Below are positions 15,707-27,367 of a stretch of 64,000 bases of DNA, piece after piece. Source of the DNA: Acidicapsa acidisoli (GTDB taxonomy: Bacteria > Acidobacteriota > Terriglobia > Terriglobales > Acidobacteriaceae); NCBI RefSeq assembly GCF_025685625.1, contig NZ_JAGSYI010000003.1, positions 868,001 through 932,000 on the forward strand, in the 5' to 3' direction. Numbering within the stretch: position 1 is the first letter of the stretch; each line of letters begins with the position of its first letter. The notes beneath the pieces are model-generated. The model saw only the letters and a program-made list of their open reading frames with translations. It did not search any database and was not told where the DNA came from. A program made the position numbers and the translations under genes.

Positions 15707-17050
15707 ATGCGGCAATCGACCAAATCCCTCCATGCTCAAGCCATCGCATCGCCTATCGGGATCGACTTCGGCACCACGAACAGCTCCGTGGCGCTCGCCC
15801 GTGGCGGCCAGATTGAGCTTGTCCGCTTCGCTCGGCGGAGTGGTGAAACCGAGTCCTTCCGCTCCGTCCTTTACCTCGAACGCGTCCGCCAGGACGGCCA
15901 TTTGCGCATCGGGAGCTGGACAGGACCCACGGCAATCGAACACTACCTGGATGCCGAGAAAAAGGGCCGGCTGATCCAGTCGCTGAAGAGCTACCTGAGC
16001 AGCAGCAACCTCACCGGCACCGAAATTCTTGGCCGGCACTTCAGCTTTGAGAACCTGATCTCGCGCATCCTGACAGATCTTCGCTTGAACGCGGAGCGCC
16101 AATTCGGAAGGGATATTCGTTACGCCATGGTCGGCCGCCCCGTGCGCTTCGTTGGCGCGGAATCCGCAGAGGACGATGCCTTTGCCGTCGGACGCCTGCA
16201 ACGCGCTTTTGAGTTTGCTGGTTTCGAAAAGGTCGAGTTCGCCATGGAGCCGGTCGCGGCGGCTTATGCCTACGAGTCGACGCTGGACCACGATGAGCTG
16301 ATCCTGATTGGCGACTTCGGCGGTGGTACGAGTGACTTTTCGCTGCTTCGTGTCGGCCCCGGAATTCGCAAGCGTGGCCGCAGTCCGCAGGATCTGCTGG
16401 GCAACAGCGGACTCGGACTCGCTGGAGACGCCTTTGATGCGCGTATCGTACGCAAGCTGGTTTCTCCGGCGCTTGGCGCGGGAACGCTGCTGCATCCGGC
16501 GAGCAAGATGCTCCCCGCTGTTCCGGCGTGGATTTACCTGAATCTGGAGCGATGGCACTATCTGTCCTTCCTGCGCACGCGCAATGTCACCGAGATCCTG
16601 AAGAGCGCCCGCGTCCGGGCGATGGAGCCGGATAAGATCGAGGCGCTGATTACGCTGGTGGATGAGGATCTTGGATTTCAGTTGCATCAGGCTGTGCAGC
16701 GACTCAAGTTCGAATTATCGAGCGCAGAGACGGCGGAGTTTCGGTTTGTCGACGGCACGCTGGAGTTGCGCAAGGCAGTGACTCGCGCCGAGTTTGAAAG
16801 CTGGATAGCCGATGACCTGGCTGCGATTGAAGGCTGCGTGGATTCGCTCTTCGACAGCTCCAGCGTTGGTTATGCGGACGTCGACCGAGTCTTTCTTACC
16901 GGCGGGACTTCGTTTGTGCCTGCTGTGCGCGGTATCTTTGAGCGGCGGTTTGGCGTGGACCGCGTTCGCAGCGGGAATGAGTTTACGTCTGTAGCTCGCG
17001 GACTGGCTTTGCGGGCGGAAGAGTCTCTGTCCGACGCACGCCATAGTTAG
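15707..17050 (+). CDS. Hsp70-family (YegD-like) chaperone ATPase
   Basis: The product of 447 residues covers little more than the actin-like ATPase domain of DnaK and lacks the usual long substrate-binding and lid regions, as in YegD-type proteins. Landmarks are phosphate-1 IGIDFGTTNSSVAL, YAMVGRPVRFVG, FAMEPVAAAYAYES, phosphate-2 LIGDFGGGTSDFSLL and VFLTGGTSFVPAVRGIFERRFG. I use the ATG at 15707 (GGGG just upstream); the frame is open 18 codons earlier. The role is probably ATP-dependent protein quality control or partner binding, unproven. Its last codons overlap by 4 bp those of the convergent CE15 gene. A decayed copy of its 5' end lies at 13629. Confidence 0.88.
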   Translation: MRQSTKSLHAQAIASPIGIDFGTTNSSVALARGGQIELVRFARRSGETESFRSVLYLERVRQDGHLRIGSWTGPTAIEHYLDAEKKGRLIQSLKSYLSSSNLTGTEILGRHFSFENLISRILTDLRLNAERQFGRDIRYAMVGRPVRFVGAESAEDDAFAVGRLQRAFEFAGFEKVEFAMEPVAAAYAYESTLDHDELILIGDFGGGTSDFSLLRVGPGIRKRGRSPQDLLGNSGLGLAGDAFDARIVRKLVSPALGAGTLLHPASKMLPAVPAWIYLNLERWHYLSFLRTRNVTEILKSARVRAMEPDKIEALITLVDEDLGFQLHQAVQRLKFELSSAETAEFRFVDGTLELRKAVTRAEFESWIADDLAAIEGCVDSLFDSSSVGYADVDRVFLTGGTSFVPAVRGIFERRFGVDRVRSGNEFTSVARGLALRAEESLSDARHS

Positions 17051-18552
17051 TGACGCATGCTATTGCCCGCTGAATGCTGAGTGCCCGGGGCGGTCAGGTA
17101 GCGGCTCGCGAAAGTGATGAACGTCGGCCAGTTCGGCGCGGGCGTGTGACCGCCGGAGTGCTGGCGAAAGGCCAGGTCTCCATCAATGAGCGGGGTTTCG
17201 ATAGGTGGGAAGGTCGTCGTGCCCATATCTTTTTTGCCGAGAAGTTTGTAGACAGGGCCCGCCGCCGCAGCAGCCATGAACATGCCTCTAGCGTCGATCC
17301 AGCCGTCGCCATCGCTGGGATGACCGCTCACGCCATTCGTCGCTCCGCCGCTGATAAAGACAGGACGCGGTGCGCAGAGAGCGATCAGTTCATGAGAATC
17401 GACGGGCAGATCGTTGGGGTGGAGCGGACCGGCGTATTTGAGAAAGTTACCCGCCATCCAGTGATATTCCTGCGTTCCGGCTACGTTTTCCAGCATCTCG
17501 CCCCAGTGCCTGCGATAGAGCGCTGCTCCACCTGCGCCGGACGAGCTGATGTAGCCGATGGCGAAGCGCTGGTCGTAGGCCATGGTGACTAGGGCAGCCT
17601 TGCCGTAGCGCGAATGACCCGTGATTCCAACCTCCTTGGCGTTTACGGCTTTGTCGGTTTCGAGGTAATCGAGAGCACGGCTGGCTCCCCACGCCCAGGC
17701 TCGCAGCGCGCCCCAGTCGTCGGGCTTGCGGTACTGGCCTTTGTTGCACAACCCGATGATTCCCTCCCGCAGACCAGCGCCGTTGTCAGCCTGGATTGTC
17801 GTGGGAATCAATTCCGCGTAGCCCCATCCCTTGGCCAGAACCTGCTGCTGCCACGTTGGGCCAACCTGCGACGGTAGGGCGAAGTTGGGGAAACGCTTGC
17901 GCATGGCCGCCAGGAAGGCTGGATCGAGGCCAAATTCAATAATGACCGGCACCGGACCTTTCGCATCGGCCGGCGTAGAGACAGAGAAGTCGATATTGAC
18001 GGTGATCGCGGGGTCCGCCGAGTTGTCGACGTGGCCGATCAGCTTCTTCGTTACGACGCTGAAGTCGCCGTTCTTTTCGGTGGTTGTGCTCACCATCTCC
18101 CACGTAACCTTCGGAGTGTGCGCGGGAACGCGGCCGTAGATTTCGCGGTCGAAATCCTCAACGATCTCGGGACGGCGCTGCTTCCACCACTCCTTCGCGG
18201 ATGTTACTTTCTTGCCGTCCTTGAGGGTCAGCAGATCCGGCAGATCAGGAAAGGGATTAGCCTTCGATTCGTCGTAATTGGCGAAGTTGGGGGCACTGGG
18301 GTCAGTTCCGTTCGCGCCGCCGCGAAGTGAGGCGATATGGAGCTGATCCATCATTTGCTGATGATCGGCTTCCGAGGCTGCCTGCTGTGCGAGTTGTTCT
18401 GGAGTGGGCGCGAGACGGGTGGGCGGAGTTGCAGGAGCGGCTGGCGTCGCAGATGCAGCCTGTCCAATTGCCTGGGACACAAATGGCGCTGCGTAGGCGA
18501 AAAGAGCGGAGAGGAACAGCAGGCGGGACAGCTTCCATTTCGGAGTGGGCAC
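17047..18552 (-). CDS. Exported CE15 4-O-methyl-glucuronoyl methylesterase
   Basis: CE15 enzymes cleave ester bonds between glucuronic acid of xylan and lignin alcohols. The 501-residue protein has a signal peptide (LLFLSALFAYAAPFVSQAIGQA) and a long Ala/Pro/Gln linker, then an alpha/beta-hydrolase with nucleophile S314 in VGITGHSRYGK, the block EYHWMAGNFLKYAG, the ALCAPRPVFISGGATNG strand and the probable catalytic H469 in SGGHTPAPNWPTF. The family's usual C-S-R-x-G-K elbow is H-S-R-Y-G-K here, meaning the disulfide-forming Cys before Ser is absent, as in many bacterial members. It pairs logically with the GH3 glycosidase as a lignocellulose function but is not in an operon with it. Confidence 0.9.
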   Translation of the reverse strand: MPTPKWKLSRLLFLSALFAYAAPFVSQAIGQAASATPAAPATPPTRLAPTPEQLAQQAASEADHQQMMDQLHIASLRGGANGTDPSAPNFANYDESKANPFPDLPDLLTLKDGKKVTSAKEWWKQRRPEIVEDFDREIYGRVPAHTPKVTWEMVSTTTEKNGDFSVVTKKLIGHVDNSADPAITVNIDFSVSTPADAKGPVPVIIEFGLDPAFLAAMRKRFPNFALPSQVGPTWQQQVLAKGWGYAELIPTTIQADNGAGLREGIIGLCNKGQYRKPDDWGALRAWAWGASRALDYLETDKAVNAKEVGITGHSRYGKAALVTMAYDQRFAIGYISSSGAGGAALYRRHWGEMLENVAGTQEYHWMAGNFLKYAGPLHPNDLPVDSHELIALCAPRPVFISGGATNGVSGHPSDGDGWIDARGMFMAAAAAGPVYKLLGKKDMGTTTFPPIETPLIDGDLAFRQHSGGHTPAPNWPTFITFASRYLTAPGTQHSAGNSMRH

Positions 18553-18612
18553 GTGATCGCTCCTTGGGATTTACTACGGGACGCGAAGGAATGACGCACG
18601 AAGGATATCGAT

Positions 18613-18640
18613 TCTGTAGGGCTTTGACAAACTTTGACAA
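18613..18640 (-). promoter_or_regulatory. Possible CE15 promoter within a TTTGACAAA tandem repeat
   Basis: On the minus strand TTGTCA (complement of 18635-18640) and TACAGA (complement of 18613-18618) are spaced by 16 bases, about 60 bases before the CE15 start. The -35 lies in a direct repeat, CTTTGACAAA followed by CTTTGACAAA, at about 18621-18641. A housekeeping promoter is plausible, but the match is only moderate. Confidence 0.3.
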
Positions 18641-18833
18641 ATTGGGCCGAAAACCAACACGGCAGACTCTCAAGTCAGGAATGAAAGCCGCGACTTCGAC
18701 ATTCGCTGCGAACTCATTTATTTCCATTGATACCTGCGAAGTTCCGGGAACAACTGGCATGTTCGCGGCGTAGAAGAGATTGACGTGATCAAGCTTCCAT
18801 ATCGTCGCCCCACTGATTTCAAAGGAGAATCCG

Positions 18834-19355
18834 ATGCGTAAGCCCTTCGGCGTTATCGCTCTGTTCATCCTGCTTTGTCTCGCGGTTCCCGGCAGTTTTG
18901 CAAAGACTCCGTCGACTCCCAAGAGCGGAACAGGCACGATCGTCATTGTCTTCAAGGATGGCCACCGGCAGAGCTTCAATCTGGGCGATATTGAGCGGGT
19001 GGAGTTTCCGGTCGGCTCAGATGCGACCGGTTCGACTGGTAGCACTAGTTCCGTGACGCCGACCCGCGAGCATTTCCTGGGCAAGTGGGAGGTCGGTGAG
19101 GGCAACGGCAGCGGCAACTACTTCTTCATCACGCTCAAGGAAAGCGGAGATGCGGAGCGATCCCTGGGCGACATTCATGGAAAGTGGGTCTATGTGGATG
19201 GCGAAGCACGCGTGACCTGGGACGACGGCGCGCAGGACGCAATCCGCAAGGTCGGGACAAAGCATGAGAAATTCGCCTACAGAGCCGGCAAATCCTTCAC
19301 GGATACACCGGATAACGTAACCGCTGCGCGCAATACAACTCCGCATCCCATTTAG
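18834..19355 (+). CDS. Small exported protein of unknown function
   Basis: The 173-residue protein has a clear signal peptide (MRKPFGVIALFILLCLAVPGSFA) and a well-placed GGAG ribosome-binding site. The mature part starts with a short strand-rich block (TIVIVFKDGHRQSFNLGDIERVEFP) found at the N-terminus of several acidobacterial exported proteins. A Ser/Thr/Gly linker follows, then a lipocalin-like strand series (FLGKWEVGEGNGSGNYFFITLKESG...GKWVYVDGEARVTWDDG). I infer a small periplasmic beta-sheet protein, possibly ligand binding. It is flanked by a divergent CE15 gene and a convergent aldo/keto reductase, so it is probably monocistronic. Confidence 0.75.
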   Translation: MRKPFGVIALFILLCLAVPGSFAKTPSTPKSGTGTIVIVFKDGHRQSFNLGDIERVEFPVGSDATGSTGSTSSVTPTREHFLGKWEVGEGNGSGNYFFITLKESGDAERSLGDIHGKWVYVDGEARVTWDDGAQDAIRKVGTKHEKFAYRAGKSFTDTPDNVTAARNTTPHPI

Positions 19356-19390
19356 GGAGTTCTCTTCCTTCCGCTGACAGCTCGATCCGA

Positions 19391-20281
19391 TCAGGCGAGG
19401 GCCAGATTCAGGTTATCGATGGCTTCGTCGACCTCTGCCGTGCTCTTGTAACCAACGGTAACGCAGTCGACGCCGGCAGTTTTGAACGCGAAGCGCATGG
19501 CCTTCTGTCGGTCTTCGTGATTGAAGACACCTTCGCCGACAAGCTTCATGCTGATGACGCCCATGCCTTCTTTGCGCGCCTGATGGACGTGGGTGACGAC
19601 TTCGCTGACATTGCCGAGCATCGGGGCGTCGGGAACCTCGGCATCCATGCGGGTGCCGTTGTGATTGACGCGAATCATGGCGACCTTGAGCCACTCGTTG
19701 CCGGGAACGAGGCGCAGCGCCGGAAGCCCGTGAACCGATGCGCCATGGCTGACGATGACTTTTCTGGATTCCGCTTCGAGGATTGCGTCCTGCCACTTGC
19801 GTGTGTCAGTGGGCCAGGTGGGCGTGTGCTGGTAGTGCAGCAGCATGATATCGAAGTAGTCGGTCTTGGCTAGGGTGCGGAGTTCGTCGAATTTCTGCTG
19901 CGGATCGACCTCGTGATACGTCGTGACCTTGGACATGATGCGATAGCTCTCGCGGGGCAGTCCCTGAAGGGCGATGCCGAGCATCTTGTGCATTTCGCCG
20001 TAGGACTCAGAGGTTTCGAAGAATCGGATGCCGCGATCATAGGCGTGGCGCACCAGCCGCGTGAACTGCTCCTGGCCGAGATCCCGCTGAACCTGTCCGC
20101 TCATGCTGCCGGTGCCGAAGGCGAGGCGCGTTACTTTCACATCAGACCGGCCAAGCGTAACCCAGTCCGTCGCCGTCTGCCGTTCCGCATTCAGAGAAAG
20201 GCTGCCTGCGCCTGCAATGGCGCCGGCTGCGAGCGAAGTTTTGAGGAAATCACGCCGGGAGAATTGGGAAGTTTGAGCCAT
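19391..20281 (-). CDS. Tat-exported aldo/keto reductase
   Basis: The first 35 residues contain the twin-arginine motif SRRDFLK and a hydrophobic AAGAIAGAGSLSL stretch, so the enzyme is likely exported folded with its nicotinamide cofactor. The remainder is a shortened TIM barrel of the aldo/keto reductase superfamily: LGRSDVKVTRLAFGTG, YDRGIRFFETSESYG (catalytic Tyr of the D-x-x-x-Y region), DYFDIMLLHYQHTP and a VIVSHGASVHGL strand. At 296 residues it is shorter than many cytosolic members. A catalytic Lys is expected near MSKVTTYHE. The substrate is unknown; such enzymes are frequent in acidobacterial genomes. It follows infB on the same strand but after a hairpin, so it is probably a separate unit. 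Confidence 0.83.
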   Translation of the reverse strand: MAQTSQFSRRDFLKTSLAAGAIAGAGSLSLNAERQTATDWVTLGRSDVKVTRLAFGTGSMSGQVQRDLGQEQFTRLVRHAYDRGIRFFETSESYGEMHKMLGIALQGLPRESYRIMSKVTTYHEVDPQQKFDELRTLAKTDYFDIMLLHYQHTPTWPTDTRKWQDAILEAESRKVIVSHGASVHGLPALRLVPGNEWLKVAMIRVNHNGTRMDAEVPDAPMLGNVSEVVTHVHQARKEGMGVISMKLVGEGVFNHEDRQKAMRFAFKTAGVDCVTVGYKSTAEVDEAIDNLNLALA

Positions 20282-20362
20282 GGGAACGAGCCTCCGATGG
20301 GCCGAATCTTACCACAGCTTATGAATCCCATGGATAAACCTTTGAAATCGTAGAAAATCGAT

Positions 20363-20393
20363 TGGCCCGCCTCCCATAATGAGAGGCGGGCCA
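20363..20393 (-). terminator. Hairpin after infB, likely terminator of the rimP-nusA-infB operon
   Basis: TGGCCCGCCTC at 20363-20373 pairs perfectly over 11 bp with 20383-20393 around a 9-base loop. The T-run immediately after the stem (TTTTGTT) is on the plus strand, while on the minus strand the U-rich part comes only after ATCGA. It may work in both directions or be optimal for plus-strand readthrough. Its position between the infB stop and the reductase gene fits the end of the operon. Confidence 0.65.
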
Positions 20394-20418
20394 TTTTGTT
20401 GCTGTTGGATTGTGGCTG

Positions 20419-23928
<3,510 letters not shown>

Positions 23929-24045
23929 CCGCCTCTTTTCGTGGTGTTACCCAATGCCGGTTAACCGTTCATAGCAACCTCGTGGCAACAAAAACTCTGC
24001 CAATTGCTATTATCCTCTGAAACTATCTTTGCGGGGCGGCACATA

Positions 24046-25638
24046 CTACTCGCCGCCCTGCCTTTCCCCGGAATCAATCACTGCTTCTTCTGCCTTTTCT
24101 GTCTCTTCCAGCACTGCTTCCGCTGAAACATGCACGACATCTCCGCTTGCAACCGGATGCGTGCGCTCAGGATCGGCAGCATTTTCGACTTCCATGATCT
24201 CGGTGGCTGCGTCTTCCTGATTGGAATCAGGCGTCAGCTCCGCGGTTGCTTCCTCAACTGGCTCATCCGGGGTTCCGGGCTCATCAACTTCCTCCGCGGC
24301 GTCTTCGTTGGCCTTGGCTGCTCCTGCGGCTGCGGCATTCGGATTCGACTCGCCCGATTCGTACTCGCCGAAGTAGTGCCGAACGGCGACACTGATGCGT
24401 TCCAGCGTCTTTTCGCCGATGCCGGGGATTTCTTCAAGCTGCTCCGGCGTCATATCCGCCAGACCTTCGACGGTCGTGATGCCAGCAGCAACCAGCTTCT
24501 GGATAATGGTCTCGCCCAGCTCGGCAACCTGCTCGATCGGTGTCGAAGGACCGCTGGAGAAGCCGGTCATCTGCTGCTCGACTTCCTGGCGCTTCTCTTC
24601 CTCGCTCTTGATGTCGATCTTCCAGCCGAGAAGCTTGGCCGCGAGGCGAACATTCTGCCCTTTTTTGCCGATTGCGAGCGACAGTTGCGTGTCGTCTACG
24701 ATGACCTCAAGCTGCTTATCGGCCAGGTCCACAATCGACACCCGGCTGACCTTGGCCGGCTGCAATGCCTTTTCGGCAAAGGTCGTAATTTCCTCGTTGT
24801 ACTCGATGATGTCGATCTTCTCGCCGCGCAGTTCGCGAATGATCGACTGCACGCGCATCCCCTTCATGCCAACGCACGCGCCGACCGGGTCAACGTCCTT
24901 GTCGCGGGACATAACAGCGATTTTGGTGCGCTCGCCGGCTTCGCGCGCGATGGCGCGGATCACAACCGTGTTGTCGTAAATCTCGGGAACCTCGGACTGG
25001 AAGAGGTTCGAGACCAGCTCCGGAGCCGCGCGCGAGACGACGACCTGAGGGCCCTTGGCGGCGCGATCCACCTTCAGCAGAACCACGCGAATCCGCTCGC
25101 CCACGCTGAACTGCTCCAGCCGCGACTGCTCGCGCTTGGGCATGCGGGCTTCCGCCTTGCCCAGATCGATAATGATGTCCTGGCCCTCAATGCGCTTGAC
25201 GGCGGCCGACAGGACTTCCTTCTCGCGATGAGCATACTCGTTGAAAACCGTGTCGCGCTCGGCTTCGCGCACCTTCTGAAAGATGACCTGCTTGGCCAAT
25301 TGCGCGGCAATGCGGCCGAGTGGGCGCGTGTCCTTGTAGAGGCGAATCTCACTGCCCGGCTCAAGCTCGGCTCCGGCCGCCATGGCCTGCGCCTCTTCCA
25401 GCGTGATTTGATTGACGGGATCTTCAATCTCGTCCTCGCCGTTCATGACTGTCTTGTAGGCGTAAACCGTGATCTCGCCGGTCTCCTTGTTCAGCTCACC
25501 GCGCATGTTTTCCTGGGTTTTGTAATACTTGCGGGTGGCGAGGGCAATAGCCTCCTCGACGGCGGAAACGACAATCCCCGGGTCAATGCTCTTTTCGCGG
25601 CTGAGTGCCTCAATGCTTTGATACAACGCGCTGGACAT
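24046..25638 (-). CDS. nusA: Transcription termination/antitermination factor NusA
   Basis: NusA binds RNA polymerase and nascent RNA and modulates pausing, termination and antitermination. The 530-residue product has the N-terminal polymerase-binding domain (ALYQSIEALSREKSIDPGIVVSAVEEAIALATRKYY), an S1 domain (about 135-200), two KH domains (KIAVMSRDKDVDPVGACVGMKGMRVQ and LAIGKKGQNVRLAAKL) and a helix-hairpin-helix region (LADMTPEQLEEIPGIGEKTLERI). It ends in an acidic Glu/Ala/Pro-rich tail of about 100 residues. The start at 25638 is preferred to the open extension because AGGAAAG lies upstream and the sequence begins like homologues. Confidence 0.97.
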   Translation of the reverse strand: MSSALYQSIEALSREKSIDPGIVVSAVEEAIALATRKYYKTQENMRGELNKETGEITVYAYKTVMNGEDEIEDPVNQITLEEAQAMAAGAELEPGSEIRLYKDTRPLGRIAAQLAKQVIFQKVREAERDTVFNEYAHREKEVLSAAVKRIEGQDIIIDLGKAEARMPKREQSRLEQFSVGERIRVVLLKVDRAAKGPQVVVSRAAPELVSNLFQSEVPEIYDNTVVIRAIAREAGERTKIAVMSRDKDVDPVGACVGMKGMRVQSIIRELRGEKIDIIEYNEEITTFAEKALQPAKVSRVSIVDLADKQLEVIVDDTQLSLAIGKKGQNVRLAAKLLGWKIDIKSEEEKRQEVEQQMTGFSSGPSTPIEQVAELGETIIQKLVAAGITTVEGLADMTPEQLEEIPGIGEKTLERISVAVRHYFGEYESGESNPNAAAAGAAKANEDAAEEVDEPGTPDEPVEEATAELTPDSNQEDAATEIMEVENAADPERTHPVASGDVVHVSAEAVLEETEKAEEAVIDSGERQGGE

Positions 25639-25780
25639 AGCTTGTGCTTTCCTGCCTTGTCTTACTGAGAATCTCCCGGACAGGCCCTGATTCATGGCCG
25701 CCAGGGGAGTGGCTTGCTGAGCTTCGCGTCAATTTCGACAGCCGCAAGCGAGGTGAACGACTTCCGGAAAAATCCGGCGA

Positions 25781-26401
25781 TCAAAATTCCGGGACAAGTT
25801 GCGCCTTCTCGATGTTGCCGAGGGCGATTTCGACCGTGCTAACGCCTGTCTTGCGGGACTTGCTGTTTTGCCGCGTTGCAGTCAGGTCGACCGTAATCGA
25901 CTCTGCTGAACATTGTGTCAACCTCCCCTGCCAATGGCGGTTGTTGGCGATCGGTTCCTGGGTCTGGAGCTTCAACAGACACCCTTGAAACCTTTCAAAA
26001 TCTTCCCGCCGGGTCAGCTTGCGATCAAGCCCTGGAGAACTCGCTTCCAGAGTGTACTCCCCGTCAGGAATCAAATCTTCCACGTCGAGCAGCGTTCCAA
26101 AATCGCGGCTGAACTCGGCGCAATCTTCGTGCGTCAGCCAGGAAAGCTGGTCTGGATTCAACTCGCCCTTGGCAAGCCGCTCGGGAACAACGACTTCGGC
26201 ATCAGCGCCTGCTTCCGGATCGGCAACAGCCGCAGCGGCGATGGCAGCCTGCGCCGCGCGCCCCTCGGCATTCTTCTCCAGATAGATGCACAAAATGCGG
26301 CTTTTCGCTGTACCGGTAAACTCAACATCCACCACGTCCAGCCCAAGCGACGCCGCCACCCGATCTGCGGCTTTGCGAATTTCGTCCAGCTTTACCGCCA
26401 T
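25781..26401 (-). CDS. rimP: Ribosome maturation factor RimP
   Basis: RimP helps assemble the 30S subunit. The chosen ATG at 26401 has GGAGAAG directly before it and yields 206 residues; the open frame upstream encodes nothing RimP-like. Conserved blocks are LGLDVVDVEF, HEDCAEFSRDFGTLLDVEDLIPDGEYTLEASSPGLDRKL (in two parts) and the C-terminal small barrel. Between the first beta-strand pair and the HEDCAEF helix there is an extra segment of about 45 residues rich in Ala, Glu and Asp (RAAQAAIAAAAVADPEAGAD...), which explains why the protein exceeds the usual length of about 150 residues. It heads the operon with nusA and infB. Confidence 0.92.
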   Translation of the reverse strand: MAVKLDEIRKAADRVAASLGLDVVDVEFTGTAKSRILCIYLEKNAEGRAAQAAIAAAAVADPEAGADAEVVVPERLAKGELNPDQLSWLTHEDCAEFSRDFGTLLDVEDLIPDGEYTLEASSPGLDRKLTRREDFERFQGCLLKLQTQEPIANNRHWQGRLTQCSAESITVDLTATRQNSKSRKTGVSTVEIALGNIEKAQLVPEF

Positions 26402-26480
26402 CTTCTCCAGCTTTTGCGGCCTAAACTCCAGCCAATTCCGCCCAAATTCAATCCCAGCGCCGGCGAATATTTGCACCAAA

Positions 26481-26503
26481 GAAAAAGTGGGCTGTGAGCC
26501 CAC
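26481..26503 (-). terminator. Intrinsic terminator or leader attenuator upstream of rimP
   Basis: On the minus strand a perfect 7-bp stem (26497-26503 with 26487-26493, 3-base loop) is followed at once by TTTTTC. It lies 130 bp after the stop of the exported-protein gene at 26633 and 80 bp before the rimP start. It may end the upstream transcript, or, if the rimP promoter is further upstream, act as an attenuator in its leader. Confidence 0.7.
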
Positions 26504-26632
26504 TCCTCTCTCCGCCACCCGGATTGCACACAGCGCGGCGGACAAATTCGTCTGCACATATAGAATACGGCCAAACTGCGGGAAATTCAATGTGTAATGG
26601 CTGCGTTCGGGGAGTAGGCTTCATTGAAGCCG

Positions 26633-27247
26633 CTATTTCTCTGGTCTACGGAGAACATCTCCCGGTTGAGTGGTGTATACGCCGAGGTTGCCATCAATGG
26701 ACTTGAGGAGATTGTCGAATATTTCTTGCATGCCCGAATCGTATTGAGGCGAATTTTTCGACAAATGGGGCCACGCAACTCTAACCGCTACAATCACATC
26801 CGCAATGCTTTTCTTGGCATCCAGAACCGCGTACTCTGTTTCCTTCTGATGGGCCTTCTGAGAGTACAAGTCCCATCCCAGGCGCGAACTCGCAGTAACT
26901 GAGCCCTCGTAGCTCTTACCAATCTTGATTAGAGCGCGCTCCCCTTCTTCGGTACCGGGCTGAATCAGACTGATGACAACATTCGTTGCATCGGACGTGT
27001 GCTTATCTGCCTGATTCACCAGTTGAAATCCAGCTACTGCAACCGGAGGTTTACTCTGCATCGTGATTACTCTCCAATCCTTGGAGACTGAAAAGCTGAC
27101 ATAGCCATTGGCAGTAAGGACTGTGAATCGAAAGCTTGGAACGTTACTCGGCTGGGACACGATGACATCCCCGACAGTGGGGGTGGTATATCCAAGGGAG
27201 GGCAAACTGGCAAGAAACAGGGCCGCCACGATCAGGAGTTTTCGCAT
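26633..27247 (-). CDS. Exported protein of unknown function
   Basis: The 204-residue product begins with a signal peptide (MRKLLIVAALFLASLPSLGYT) and has GAGG upstream of its ATG. The mature part is a single alpha/beta domain (FRFTVLTANGYVSFSVSKDWRVI, AVAGFQLVNQADKHTSDATNVVISLI, SRLGWDLYSQKAHQKETEYAVLDAKKSIADVIVAVRVAWPHL in outline) that resembles small PsbP/DUF1795-like proteins in layout only; I do not assign a family. Codon composition is a little AT-richer than its neighbours. It is divergent from guaB with a 120-bp spacer and followed by the terminator at 26481. Confidence 0.72.
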   Translation of the reverse strand: MRKLLIVAALFLASLPSLGYTTPTVGDVIVSQPSNVPSFRFTVLTANGYVSFSVSKDWRVITMQSKPPVAVAGFQLVNQADKHTSDATNVVISLIQPGTEEGERALIKIGKSYEGSVTASSRLGWDLYSQKAHQKETEYAVLDAKKSIADVIVAVRVAWPHLSKNSPQYDSGMQEIFDNLLKSIDGNLGVYTTQPGDVLRRPEK

Positions 27248-27367
27248 TTAAATAGCCTCGAAGGGATCGCACCATCTTAAGGTTCAGCATGGCTCCGCTA
27301 CAATACACAGAAGCTCCTGCGCCGCCCGAGCTTGAAGCGCGCGTCGCGCCAGGAGCATCTAAGCCCT

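Noticed and set aside
18302-19117. 271-codon minus-strand ORF bridging the CE15 start and the small exported-protein gene
   Set aside because: It would overlap two well-supported genes; its Arg/Pro/Ser-rich translation looks like noise, and the exported-protein gene has both signal peptide and ribosome-binding site.
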